Positions 56,526 through 64,000 of a stretch of 64,000 bases of DNA are shown here, piece after piece. The DNA is from Stenotrophomonas indicatrix (GTDB lineage Bacteria; Pseudomonadota; Gammaproteobacteria; Xanthomonadales; Xanthomonadaceae): the NCBI GenBank assembly GCA_041545745.1, contig CP168152.1, positions 2,912,001-2,976,000 on the forward strand, given 5' to 3'. A program made the translations under genes and the position numbers. The notes under the pieces were generated by a model, which worked only from the letters and a program-made list of their open reading frames with translations, searched no databases and was not told where the DNA came from. Each line of letters opens with the position of its first letter. Position 1 is the stretch's first letter.

Positions 56526-58768
56526 CAGAAGCGCACGGTTGCGGTGGCCATCACCTGCCGCGGCGCACCGACCTGCATGGTCGCCAGGCTGCGGGTCGGA
56601 TCAGCGGCGTAGGTGCCGTTGGTGTTGATGGTCGCCAGATACTGCTTGTCGGCCAGGTTGGTCAGGTTCAGCGCCAGGGTCAGGTTCTGCGCCGGGCCGA
56701 GCTTGCCCATGTCATAGGCCACCGACGCGTTGATCAGCCAGTAGCTCGGCACGGAGACGTCATTGGTGTAGGTCACGTAGCGCTTGCCGACGTGGTTGGC
56801 GGCCAGGCGCAGGTCCCACGGGCCCGGCGTCCACGCCAGGGTGCTGGCGAACATCCATTCCGGGGTGTCGACCGTCTTCTTGCCGCGGGTCGGCACCACA
56901 CCGTTGTTGACGTAGTCGTTGTCGTAGCTGCTGTCATTCCACGACAGCGCATTGGACCAGACCAGGTCCTGCATCGGCTTCAGCTGCAAGGTCGCCTCGG
57001 CACCGCGGCTGGTGACTGAACCCACGTTGGAATACAGCGCCGGGCAACCGAGGATGCCCACGCACTGGGCAATGGCCAGCAGGCGGTTGTCGAACTTGAC
57101 GTCGTACACCGCGACCGAGGCTTCATACCCCTGGCCGTAGCCGCGCCAGCCCAGTTCGATGGTGCGCGACTGTTCCGGCTTCAGGTCCTTGGCGCTGGCA
57201 TCGAACGCCACCTGCGGAACATTGAACGGACTGCCCACGCCCAGCGCATAGGCCGCGATGTTCTTCGCATAGGAACCGAAGATTTCATTGCGCTCGTCCA
57301 GCTTGAAGTTGAAGCCGGCCTGCGGCAGCAGCCCCTTCTTCGCGGTCAGGCTGCTGTTGCTAGCATAGCTGCCCAGTGGCGTGCGCACACTGGTGCGGGT
57401 GTTGGGCGACTTGGCGCCGACGTCGATGGTCAGGCGGTCATCGAACAGGCGGAAGCGGTCCTGCACGTAGAACTGGCGGGTGATGGTGGTGTAGCGCTGG
57501 TGCCACACGCGCTGGTCCGGATTGCGCAGGAAGAAGTCGTCGGTGATCGGTCCATCGATGTAGTAGAAGTTGCGCTGCACGCTGTGGCCGTTGTCTTCGT
57601 ACCACAGGCCGGCTTCCAGCTCGTGGCCACCCACGTTCCAGGTGAACGCCGAGGTCACGCCGGTGCGGTCGATCGCATATTCGGTGGTGCGGATCGAAAT
57701 CGGAATCTCGCGGCTGGTGCCCGGGTTGGACGGATTGGACGGGCTGAACCAGTGGCCCTGGCCGCGGTTGCTGTGGTTGTAGACGTTGACCTTCAGGCGC
57801 ATCGTCTCGTTGAGGCCGAAGTCACCGGCGATGCTGGATACATCATCGTTGCGCAGGCCGTGACCCGAGTAATACGCATCCCACGGGCTGTTGACGCCAC
57901 CGCTGTACTGGCCTCGGGCAGCGGCCAGTGCACGGTTCCAGTCCGGCGCATAGTTGTCCCAGTTCCAGCCCAGGCGATCGATCATCTCCAGCGACAGGTC
58001 CTGGTAATCGGCTTCAACCCGGCGCGAGGCGTTGAACAGCGCGGTGATGCGGCTGTCGACGCCGAAGTTGTAGGTCGCCTTGCCGTTGAACTGCTTGAGT
58101 TCATGCGAGCCCTTTCCCTTCCACTTGTCGCTCTCCGAATACGCACCGGACAGGTAGGCGGCGAAGCCCTGGTGTTCGCCGGTTTCCAGGCGGGCATAGC
58201 TGCGGCGTGCGCTGTCACTGCCCAGGCTCTGCGCCAGCACGACACCGTATTCGGTGGAGGGATCGATCGAATAGAACTGGAACACGCCGCCCAGGTTGCT
58301 GGTCGACGGCGTACCCAGCGCGCCGATGCCGGTGGAGACTTCGGCACCGCCCAGGTTCTCGCTGATCACCGCGCGGCTGATGTGCAGGCCGTTGCTGTTG
58401 CCATAGCTCATGTTGCCCAGCGGGATGCCATCCAACGTGTAGCCCAGGCGGTTCTGGTTGAAGCCGCGCAGGCTGATGCTGGTGGACCACTCGTAGGCAC
58501 CGGTGGCATCGGCCGATTCGAAATGCACGCCCGGCTTGCTGGCCAGCAGCTTCAGCGGGTTGGCGCCGGGCGGCAGCACCTTCATGTCCTCGGCGGTCAC
58601 GCGCTGGACCTGGCGTGCCTCGCCCCGGCCGATTACCGAGACCGAATCCAGGGTGGTGGCCGACTGTGCGTCGACGGCAGGAGCGGTTTCAGCGGCGGCC
58701 AGCGAAGGCAGCGAGGCACAGACCAGCAGGGCCAGCAGATTGCGGCGAAGCGGAGCATGGCAAGACAT
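56525..58768 (-). CDS. TonB-dependent outer-membrane receptor
   Basis: Active outer-membrane transporter, 747 aa from the ATG at 58768, which has an AAGGAAT site upstream. A signal peptide ends near LPSLAAAETA; the plug domain (about 40-160) has TLDSVSVIGRG and NQNRLGYTLDGIPLGNMSYG; the rest is a 22-strand barrel ending in the terminal Phe (TATVRF). It overlaps phoD by one base. The ligand is unknown, but pairing with PhoD and the Pho-box-like sequence upstream suggest a phosphorylated compound. Confidence 0.93.
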   Translation of the reverse strand: MSCHAPLRRNLLALLVCASLPSLAAAETAPAVDAQSATTLDSVSVIGRGEARQVQRVTAEDMKVLPPGANPLKLLASKPGVHFESADATGAYEWSTSISLRGFNQNRLGYTLDGIPLGNMSYGNSNGLHISRAVISENLGGAEVSTGIGALGTPSTSNLGGVFQFYSIDPSTEYGVVLAQSLGSDSARRSYARLETGEHQGFAAYLSGAYSESDKWKGKGSHELKQFNGKATYNFGVDSRITALFNASRRVEADYQDLSLEMIDRLGWNWDNYAPDWNRALAAARGQYSGGVNSPWDAYYSGHGLRNDDVSSIAGDFGLNETMRLKVNVYNHSNRGQGHWFSPSNPSNPGTSREIPISIRTTEYAIDRTGVTSAFTWNVGGHELEAGLWYEDNGHSVQRNFYYIDGPITDDFFLRNPDQRVWHQRYTTITRQFYVQDRFRLFDDRLTIDVGAKSPNTRTSVRTPLGSYASNSSLTAKKGLLPQAGFNFKLDERNEIFGSYAKNIAAYALGVGSPFNVPQVAFDASAKDLKPEQSRTIELGWRGYGQGYEASVAVYDVKFDNRLLAIAQCVGILGCPALYSNVGSVTSRGAEATLQLKPMQDLVWSNALSWNDSSYDNDYVNNGVVPTRGKKTVDTPEWMFASTLAWTPGPWDLRLAANHVGKRYVTYTNDVSVPSYWLINASVAYDMGKLGPAQNLTLALNLTNLADKQYLATINTNGTYAADPTRSLATMQVGAPRQVMATATVRF

Positions 58769-58829
58769 GGGGATTCCTTGGGCGCGCTGGACGCCGAAGG
58801 GCGGCGTCAAAAAGGGCAGCAGCGGCGGA

Positions 58830-58863
58830 ATCGTAGAAGCGTTGCGTTACATGTCATTTACAC
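58830..58863 (-). promoter_or_regulatory. Possible Pho box and -10 of the TonB receptor-phoD operon
   Basis: On the minus strand, TGTAA occurs twice, 11 bases apart (within 58846-58863), the spacing of PhoB half-sites. About 10 bases farther is TACGAT (58830-58835), a -10-like hexamer. It matches the E. coli Pho-box consensus at about 10 of 18 positions, so it is a candidate only. Confidence 0.35.
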
Positions 58864-58923
58864 GCCACATACGGATTTTCGGCGATCCGGATGGAGAATA
58901 TGACGTCGCGCGCCCGAACGGAA

Positions 58924-58950
58924 AGAGCCGAGCGTGGGCTTGGCTTTACA
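58924..58950. repeat. Degenerate SMAG-type palindrome
   Basis: AGAGCCGAGCGTGGGCTTGG and so on, ending in TTTAC: a decayed form of the unit at 45247. Between dnaB and the TonB receptor. Confidence 0.5.
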
Positions 58951-58970
58951 GGGCACGCCGGAATCATCCG

Positions 58971-60401
58971 TTATTCGAACGAACCAACCGAGTCGTGGGC
59001 CAGGTTGTCGAAACGGGTGTATTCGCCGAAGAACTTCAGCTTGCACGAGCCGGTGGGGCCACCACGGTGCTTGCCGATGATGATCTCGGCCAGGCCCTTG
59101 TCCGGCGAATTTTCCTTGTTGTAGTAATCGTCGCGGTAGATGAAGACGATCATGTCCGCATCCTGCTCGATTGCGCCCGATTCGCGAAGGTCGGCCATCA
59201 CCGGGCGCTTGTCGGTACGCGTTTCCAGCGAGCGGTTGAGCTGGGACAGCGCGATGACCGGCACGTGCAGTTCCTTGGCCAGGCCCTTCAGCGAACGCGA
59301 GATCTCGGAGATTTCGGTCGCGCGGTTTTCGCTGTTGCCCGGCACGCTCATCAGCTGCAGGTAGTCGATCACGATCAGGCCCAGGTCGTGCTCGCGCTTG
59401 AGGCGGCGGCACTTGGAACGCAGGATCTCCGGCGACACGCCCGGCGTATCGTCGATGAAGATCTTGGTTTCCTTCAGCATCTTGATCGCACCGGTCACCC
59501 GGCTCCAGTCCTCGTCCTCCAGCTGGCCGGTGCGCAGGCGCTGCGCGTTGATGCGGCCATTGGAGGAGATCAGGCGCATCGCCAGCTGCGATGCGGACAT
59601 TTCCATAGAGAACACCGCCACGCCCTTCTTCGACTTGATCGCCGCGTACTCGGCGATGTTCAGGGCGAAGGTGGTCTTGCCCATCGCAGGACGCGCGGCG
59701 AGGATGATCAGGTCGGTCGGCTGCAGGCCGGCGGTCATCGCGTCGAAATCGGTGTAGCCGGTCGGCAGGCCAGTGATGTTGCCGCCATTCTCGAAGCGGT
59801 TGCGCAGCTCTTCGAATGCGTCCTTCAACGCACCGGGCATGGCCACGAAGTCGGTACGGCCGCGCGCGCCCTGCTCGGCAATGGCGAACACGCTCTTTTC
59901 CGCAGCGGACAGCAACTCGCTGCTGTCGCGACCCTCGGGCTGGAAACCATCGTTGACGATGTCGGTGCCGACCTGGATCAGCTGCCGCAGCACCGCCTTG
60001 TCGCGCACGATCTCGGCATAGGCCACGATGTTGGCCGCCGACGGCGTGGTGCTGGCCAGTTCGATCAGATAGGCGCCGTCGCCCACCAGCTCCATCTTGC
60101 CCTGCGATTCGAACCACTCGCCCAGGGTCACCGCATCGAACGGGCGCTCGCGCTCGGACAGCTCGCGGATCGCCCGGTAGATCATCTGGTGGTCGCGGCG
60201 GTAGAAGTCCCCCTCGGTCAACTGATCGTTGACCCGGTCGTAGGCGTCTGGTGCCAGCATCAGGCCGCCCAGCACCGCCTGTTCGGCTTCCACCGAGTGC
60301 GGCGGCACGCGCAACTGGTCGATACGCGATTCATCGCGATCGCGATCGAAGCCATCGCCGCGCTCTCTGCGGTTGGAACGGAAGCCGGAACGGGCGGACA
60401 T
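58971..60401 (-). CDS. dnaB: Replicative DNA helicase
   Basis: Hexameric helicase that unwinds DNA at the fork, 476 aa from the ATG at 60401. The N-terminal domain (RVPPHSVEAEQAVLGGLML) and the RecA-like motor are clear: Walker A AARPAMGKTTFALN, Walker B region LGLIVIDYLQLM, and the late SQLNRSLETRTDKRPVMADL. Residues about 2-27 are a short charged, disordered start (SGFRSNRRERGDGFDRDRDE). The upstream leader holds DnaA-like boxes. Confidence 0.97.
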   Translation of the reverse strand: MSARSGFRSNRRERGDGFDRDRDESRIDQLRVPPHSVEAEQAVLGGLMLAPDAYDRVNDQLTEGDFYRRDHQMIYRAIRELSERERPFDAVTLGEWFESQGKMELVGDGAYLIELASTTPSAANIVAYAEIVRDKAVLRQLIQVGTDIVNDGFQPEGRDSSELLSAAEKSVFAIAEQGARGRTDFVAMPGALKDAFEELRNRFENGGNITGLPTGYTDFDAMTAGLQPTDLIILAARPAMGKTTFALNIAEYAAIKSKKGVAVFSMEMSASQLAMRLISSNGRINAQRLRTGQLEDEDWSRVTGAIKMLKETKIFIDDTPGVSPEILRSKCRRLKREHDLGLIVIDYLQLMSVPGNSENRATEISEISRSLKGLAKELHVPVIALSQLNRSLETRTDKRPVMADLRESGAIEQDADMIVFIYRDDYYNKENSPDKGLAEIIIGKHRGGPTGSCKLKFFGEYTRFDNLAHDSVGSFE

Positions 60402-60461
60402 GCTGCGGTGTTTCCTGCAAAAGGGGCCAGACGAGTGTAGGCATGCGCCGACCCCGGCGAC

Positions 60462-60493
60462 CATGGACAAACCTGTGGATAAGCCGTGGAAAA
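60462..60493. promoter_or_regulatory. Cluster of DnaA-box-like sites upstream of dnaB
   Basis: 60474-60482 is TGTGGATAA, the exact complement of the consensus DnaA box TTATCCACA. Weaker matches flank it: CATGGACAA (60462-60470) and CGTGGAAAA (60485-60493). Their starts are 12 and 11 bases apart, about one helical turn. Confidence 0.6.
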
Positions 60494-60536
60494 ACGGGGG
60501 ATATCCGCCTGAGCCTGTCCAGACTGGCGCGGGGAC

Positions 60537-60588
60537 GTCGCATTGCCTGCGACGGGCGTCGTTGCGACGCCCGCAGCGGAGCATTATC
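60537..60588 (-). promoter_or_regulatory. dnaB -10 box and two leader hairpins
   Basis: Minus-strand GATAAT (60583-60588) is a likely -10, giving a leader of about 175 nt. Right after it are hairpins GGGCGTCG/CGACGCCC (60554-60572) and GTCGCA/TGCGAC (60537-60553). These come before the DnaA-like boxes, so bound DnaA would be in the path of transcription. Confidence 0.45.
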
Positions 60589-60614
60589 GCAGATGGCGAC
60601 CGCGGCCGCTGGCG

Positions 60615-61175
60615 TCAATCGCCCTTGGCATGCACCGCGATCAGGGCCAGGAACCGGTCCACGTAGCCTTGCAGGAACGTCTGCGTGCCTTCATTGTGGA
60701 TCGTGCCGTCGGCATCGATCAGGCCATCCTTGAAGTGGATGAACGCCTCGGGCTGGCCAAGCACGTGCATGTCCAGGAAGGCCAGGCTGTTGCGCAGGTG
60801 CTGCTGGGCCACCGCCGTGCCGATCTGGCCGATGGAGGCGCCGATCACCGCCGCTGGCTTGCCCGCGAAGGCGCTGTCGCCGTAGGGGCGCGAGCCGATG
60901 TCGATCGCATTCTTCAACACGCCCGGCACGGAACGGTTGTACTCGGGGGTTACGAACAGCACGGCCTCGGCGGCGCGTACCTGGTCCTTCAGGCGCGTGC
61001 CCTGCGCCGGGTAACTGGCGTCGAAATCCTGGTCGTACAGCGGCAGGTCACCGATCTGCACATACTGGAAGCGCGCCTTGTCGCCAGCCAGCTTCTCCAG
61101 CGCGTGCGCCAGCTTGCGGTTGCACGATTCCTTGCGCAGGCTGCCGACGAAAACGGCAATGGTGGGGACGGACAT
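60615..61175 (-). CDS. NADPH-dependent FMN reductase family protein
   Basis: Flavodoxin-like reductase, 186 aa, related to ChrR/SsuE/azoreductases. The FMN phosphate loop is VFVGSLRKESCNRKLA and the LFVTPEYNRSVPGVLKNAID block is characteristic. Such enzymes reduce quinones, chromate or flavins. The ATG at 61175 is chosen because the protein then begins MSVPTIAVFVGS; farther upstream sequence has no similarity. It is next to dnaB by chance as far as can be seen. Confidence 0.92.
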   Translation of the reverse strand: MSVPTIAVFVGSLRKESCNRKLAHALEKLAGDKARFQYVQIGDLPLYDQDFDASYPAQGTRLKDQVRAAEAVLFVTPEYNRSVPGVLKNAIDIGSRPYGDSAFAGKPAAVIGASIGQIGTAVAQQHLRNSLAFLDMHVLGQPEAFIHFKDGLIDADGTIHNEGTQTFLQGYVDRFLALIAVHAKGD

Positions 61176-61241
61176 CAGGACATTCTCCTCACGGTGCGGG
61201 AGAGCCAGCCTAGCGGCCGCGCCCTTCCCCACCGGTGAAGA

Positions 61242-63185
61242 TCAGCCGCGCTGGACGCCTGCGCGCACCTGCCGCCAATGGTCCTGCCATGCCTGGAACA
61301 TCAGCACATTCCACAGGTGCGTGTGCCACTTGCGCTGGCCGCCCAGGAACTGCTGCCACAGCGGCTGCACGGCCGCCGCCGACAATACCCCTTCACGTTC
61401 CAGCCGCGCCGGCTGCAGCAGTTCGTCCGCCCAGGGTTTCAGATCGCCCTTCAGCCAATCACTGACCGGCGCGCCGAATCCACGCTTGGGCCGGTGCACC
61501 ATCGACTGCGGCACGTACCGCCCCAGCACGCGCTTGAGCAGCACCTTGCTGGTCGATTCACGGCGCTTGAAGCCCAGCGGCAACGTCCACGCGAATTCGG
61601 CCACGCGCCAGTCCAGCAAGGGCGCGCGCGCTTCCAGGCTGACCGCCATCGAGGTGCGGTCAACCTTGCACAGCAGATCATCGGGAAGATAGCTGACGAA
61701 GTCGGCCAGCATCATCGCGTCGGCCGGCGTACCGGCACCGTGCAGCGGATCGGCCAGATCGTAGAAGCTGCCCGCCTCGCTCGCACCGATCACCGCCGCC
61801 GCTGGATCGCGCCAGCGCGAAATACGGTTGCGATACACATCGCCGATGCCGCGCGCGCCGGTTTCGGCCAGCAACGCGGCCAACCCGCCGGTGCGCGACG
61901 CTTCACCCTGCTGGTGTGCACGCGCGCCCATCCAGCGCCGCAGCGGCGCTGGCACCCGTCCCAGCATCTGCCAGTTGCGCAGCGCGCGTACATAGCGGGT
62001 ATAGCCGAAAAACAGTTCATCGCCACCATCGCCGGACAACGCGACGGTCACGCCCTCCCGGGCGAGGCGGGCGACCAGGGCGGTCGGCACCTGCGAGGCA
62101 TCGGCGAAGGGTTCATCGAACATCGCCGGCAGCTGCGGCACCACCGCCAGCGCATCCGCGCCGCTGACATACAGTTCGGTGTGATCGCAGCCAAGGTGGG
62201 TGGCAACTTCCCTGGCCAACGGCGCCTCGTCGTGGTGGGAGCCGCTGAAGCCGATGCTGAAGCTGTGCACCGGCTGCCCGCTCTGCGCCTGCATCAGCGC
62301 CGCCACCAGCGATGAATCGGTGCCGCCGGACAGGAACACGCCCACCGGCACATCGGCCACCATGCGCAGCGCCACTGCGTCCCGCAACAGGCCATCCAGC
62401 TGCTCCTCGGCCTCCTCGATGCGGCCCTGGAACGGTGCGGCCAGTGCGGCCTGCATGCGCGCACGCGCGTCCCAGTACGGGCGCTGTGCCTGCTCAGGGC
62501 GATGTGCGCTGGCCCCTGCCGCCACCGCCGCCGCATCCAGCCGCAGCACGCGGCCAGGCATCAGCTTGTAGCAGCGCTGGTGGATGCTGTGCGGTGCGGG
62601 GATGTAATCCAGCCGCAGCAGCAGGGTCAGCGCATCGCGGTCGATATCGTTGTCGAAATCCGGATGCTGCCACAGCGCCTTCAGCTCGGAGCCGAACACC
62701 AGCGTATCACCGGCCCAGCCGTAGTACAGCGGCTTCTTGCCGACCCGGTCACGGGCCAGCCACAGGCACTGTTCCTGGCGATCCCACAAGGCAATGGCGA
62801 ACATGCCGTTGGCGCGCTGCAGGGTGTCCTCGACGCCCCATTGCAGGATCGCGGCCAGCAGCACCTCGGTATCGGAATGGCCACGGAACGCATGGCCCAG
62901 CGGCTCCAGTTCGGCGCGCAGCGTGGCGAAGTTGTAGACCTCGCCGTTGTAGGCCATCACATAGCGGCCGTCGGCCGAGGCCATCGGCTGGTGGCCCAGC
63001 GGTGAAAGATCGAGGATGCTCAGGCGTCGGTGGGCCAGGGCAACGCCGGCGGCGGCATCAACCCAGGTACCGCCGTCATCCGGCCCGCGATGGTGCAGTG
63101 CCTGGCCCATGGCCAGCGCCTGCGCCTGCAGGACCTCGGCCGGCGTCTGTGCCGCCGGCAACAACATTCCCGCCAATCCACACAT
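61242..63185 (-). CDS. asnB: Glutamine-hydrolysing asparagine synthetase
   Basis: Class II amidotransferase, 647 aa. Residues 1-210 hold the glutaminase with the N-terminal catalytic Cys2 (MCGLAGMLLP) and RRLSILDLSPLGHQPM; residues about 230-600 hold the synthetase with the ATP loop LSGGTDSSLVAAL and SGDGGDELFFGYTRY. In many Proteobacteria, AsnB-like enzymes lie in polysaccharide or secondary-metabolite loci and modify sugars or peptides; the substrate need not be free aspartate. It is three bases downstream of the next gene on the same strand. Confidence 0.92.
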   Translation of the reverse strand: MCGLAGMLLPAAQTPAEVLQAQALAMGQALHHRGPDDGGTWVDAAAGVALAHRRLSILDLSPLGHQPMASADGRYVMAYNGEVYNFATLRAELEPLGHAFRGHSDTEVLLAAILQWGVEDTLQRANGMFAIALWDRQEQCLWLARDRVGKKPLYYGWAGDTLVFGSELKALWQHPDFDNDIDRDALTLLLRLDYIPAPHSIHQRCYKLMPGRVLRLDAAAVAAGASAHRPEQAQRPYWDARARMQAALAAPFQGRIEEAEEQLDGLLRDAVALRMVADVPVGVFLSGGTDSSLVAALMQAQSGQPVHSFSIGFSGSHHDEAPLAREVATHLGCDHTELYVSGADALAVVPQLPAMFDEPFADASQVPTALVARLAREGVTVALSGDGGDELFFGYTRYVRALRNWQMLGRVPAPLRRWMGARAHQQGEASRTGGLAALLAETGARGIGDVYRNRISRWRDPAAAVIGASEAGSFYDLADPLHGAGTPADAMMLADFVSYLPDDLLCKVDRTSMAVSLEARAPLLDWRVAEFAWTLPLGFKRRESTSKVLLKRVLGRYVPQSMVHRPKRGFGAPVSDWLKGDLKPWADELLQPARLEREGVLSAAAVQPLWQQFLGGQRKWHTHLWNVLMFQAWQDHWRQVRAGVQRG

Positions 63186-63188
63186 GCA

Positions 63189-64000
63189 TCAGGGTTCCTG
63201 CGCCAGGTCGAGGGCGGCGCCAATCACCGCATTGTCGCTTGGAAGCCCGAACATTGCTGCCCCCGCCAGCGGCGTATAGGTATCGGCACCACAGACCCGG
63301 CGCACCGGCAGGTGGCCATGGCCGGCCTCGACCAGTGCGGTGATCACGCCCTCGCCGACGCCCCCGCTCTGCCGCCCCTCGTCCAGCACCAGCACCCGTT
63401 GCGCGGTGGCAGCCTGGGTGCCGATGAAGGCGGCATTCAACGGCACCAGCCAGCGCAGGTCGACCACCCGCACCTGCCAGCCCAGCTGCTGCTCGATCGC
63501 GATTGCTGCGCGCAGCGCCATCGGCACACCGTTGCCGTAGGTGAAGACCACCAGATCGGTGGCATCCGGCGCGTACACCCTGCCCTCGCCCAGCACCAGC
63601 GCCTGCCCGGGTGCGGGGTAGTCGAACAACCACTGGCCGTCGCCGGCCGCGTGCAGATCCTTGGTCATGTACAGGGCGATCGGTTCCAGGAACACCGCTA
63701 CCCGGCCGTCCACGCGGGCCAATGCCGCCAAAGTGCGCAGCATCATCACCGCATCATCGCCACGCGACGGGCAGCCCACCACCAGCCCCGGGATGTCACG
63801 CAGCGCCGTGATCGAGTTGTCGTTGTGGAAATGACCGCCGAACCCCTTCTGGTAGCCCAGCCCGGCCACCCGCACCAGCATCGGGTTGCGGAACTGGTCA
63901 TTGGAGAAGAACTGCAGCGAGCAGGCCTCGCCACGCAGCTGGTCGATGGCGTTGTGCAGGTAGGCCAGGTACTGGATTTCCGGAATCGGCAACATGCCCA
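63189..64000 (-). CDS. Alpha-ketoacid dehydrogenase beta-type region (partial, cut by window edge)
   Basis: About 270 residues of the C-terminal part of a thiamine-dependent ketoacid dehydrogenase E1: the pyrimidine-binding (transketolase-like) part LPIPEIQYLAYLHNAIDQLR, then FLEPIALYMTKDL, then the C-terminal domain LVVFTYGNGVPMALRA and LVLDEGRQSGGVGEG. The frame stays open to the edge with no convincing start, so it could be a beta subunit or the second half of an alpha-beta fusion. Its partner is asnB, three bases downstream, which is unusual. Confidence 0.8.
   Translation of the reverse strand, partial: GMLPIPEIQYLAYLHNAIDQLRGEACSLQFFSNDQFRNPMLVRVAGLGYQKGFGGHFHNDNSITALRDIPGLVVGCPSRGDDAVMMLRTLAALARVDGRVAVFLEPIALYMTKDLHAAGDGQWLFDYPAPGQALVLGEGRVYAPDATDLVVFTYGNGVPMALRAAIAIEQQLGWQVRVVDLRWLVPLNAAFIGTQAATAQRVLVLDEGRQSGGVGEGVITALVEAGHGHLPVRRVCGADTYTPLAGAAMFGLPSDNAVIGAALDLAQEP

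Overview
The window is about 64 kb of GC-rich chromosomal DNA, most consistent with a Stenotrophomonas (S. maltophilia complex, Xanthomonadaceae). The main clue is the many short palindromes that begin with GTAG (the SMAG repeat family described in S. maltophilia). Gene content agrees: a kynurenine route to NAD, a two-gene MetH, a 180-kDa-type NAD glutamate dehydrogenase, and a YtrA-type GntR/ABC operon with a GGTG-N16-CACC operator. No tRNA, rRNA, CRISPR, phage or insertion sequence was seen. The species name is an inference.

Layout. 1-1.8 kb: rpsF-rpsR, a CbrC-like protein and an IscA-like protein, all on the minus strand. 1.9-11.5 kb, plus strand: asnS, small proteins, a PaiB-like protein, carbonic anhydrase, then 3-hydroxyanthranilate dioxygenase, kynureninase and kynurenine monooxygenase, sbcB and two proteins of unknown function. 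11.6-18.7 kb, minus strand: 5'-nucleotidase, NAD kinase and the giant glutamate dehydrogenase. 18.9-24.0 kb: a TetR-regulated RND efflux operon without its own outer-membrane channel. 24.2-25.7 kb, minus strand: a small membrane protein and an acyl-CoA dehydrogenase. 25.9-30.7 kb: an ArsR-methyltransferase regulator followed by methionine synthase split into two genes.

30.7-36.8 kb, minus strand: a surface-polysaccharide acyltransferase, a DUF2058 protein, slyX, ugd, an FKBP isomerase and a glutathione peroxidase. 37.1-41.8 kb: a GntR/ABC transporter operon with secreted proteins and lipoproteins. 41.9-44.9 kb: divergent fumC and purB. 44.9-45.7 kb: a repeat-rich 0.8-kb gap. 45.7-53.7 kb: roxA, a two-domain acetyltransferase, and the 2-oxoglutarate dehydrogenase operon sucA-sucB-lpdA. 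54-64 kb, mostly minus strand: small envelope proteins, a TonB receptor with phoD, dnaB, an FMN reductase, an asparagine synthetase, and a truncated ketoacid dehydrogenase beta region.

The most unusual signal is non-coding. Three copies of one structured element (13448-13549, 45039-45128, 45400-45503) each have a perfect 19-26 bp outer stem enclosing a core of exactly 52 nt. The core holds two small hairpins with ATGGAT-like loops. The stems differ in sequence between copies but stay paired, while the loops and a linker stay constant. This covariation points to selection on a branched RNA or cruciform DNA shape. Other regulatory signals of note are a likely leaderless tetR start under its own operator, three phased DnaA-like boxes ahead of dnaB, and a Pho-box-like site ahead of the TonB receptor-phoD pair.
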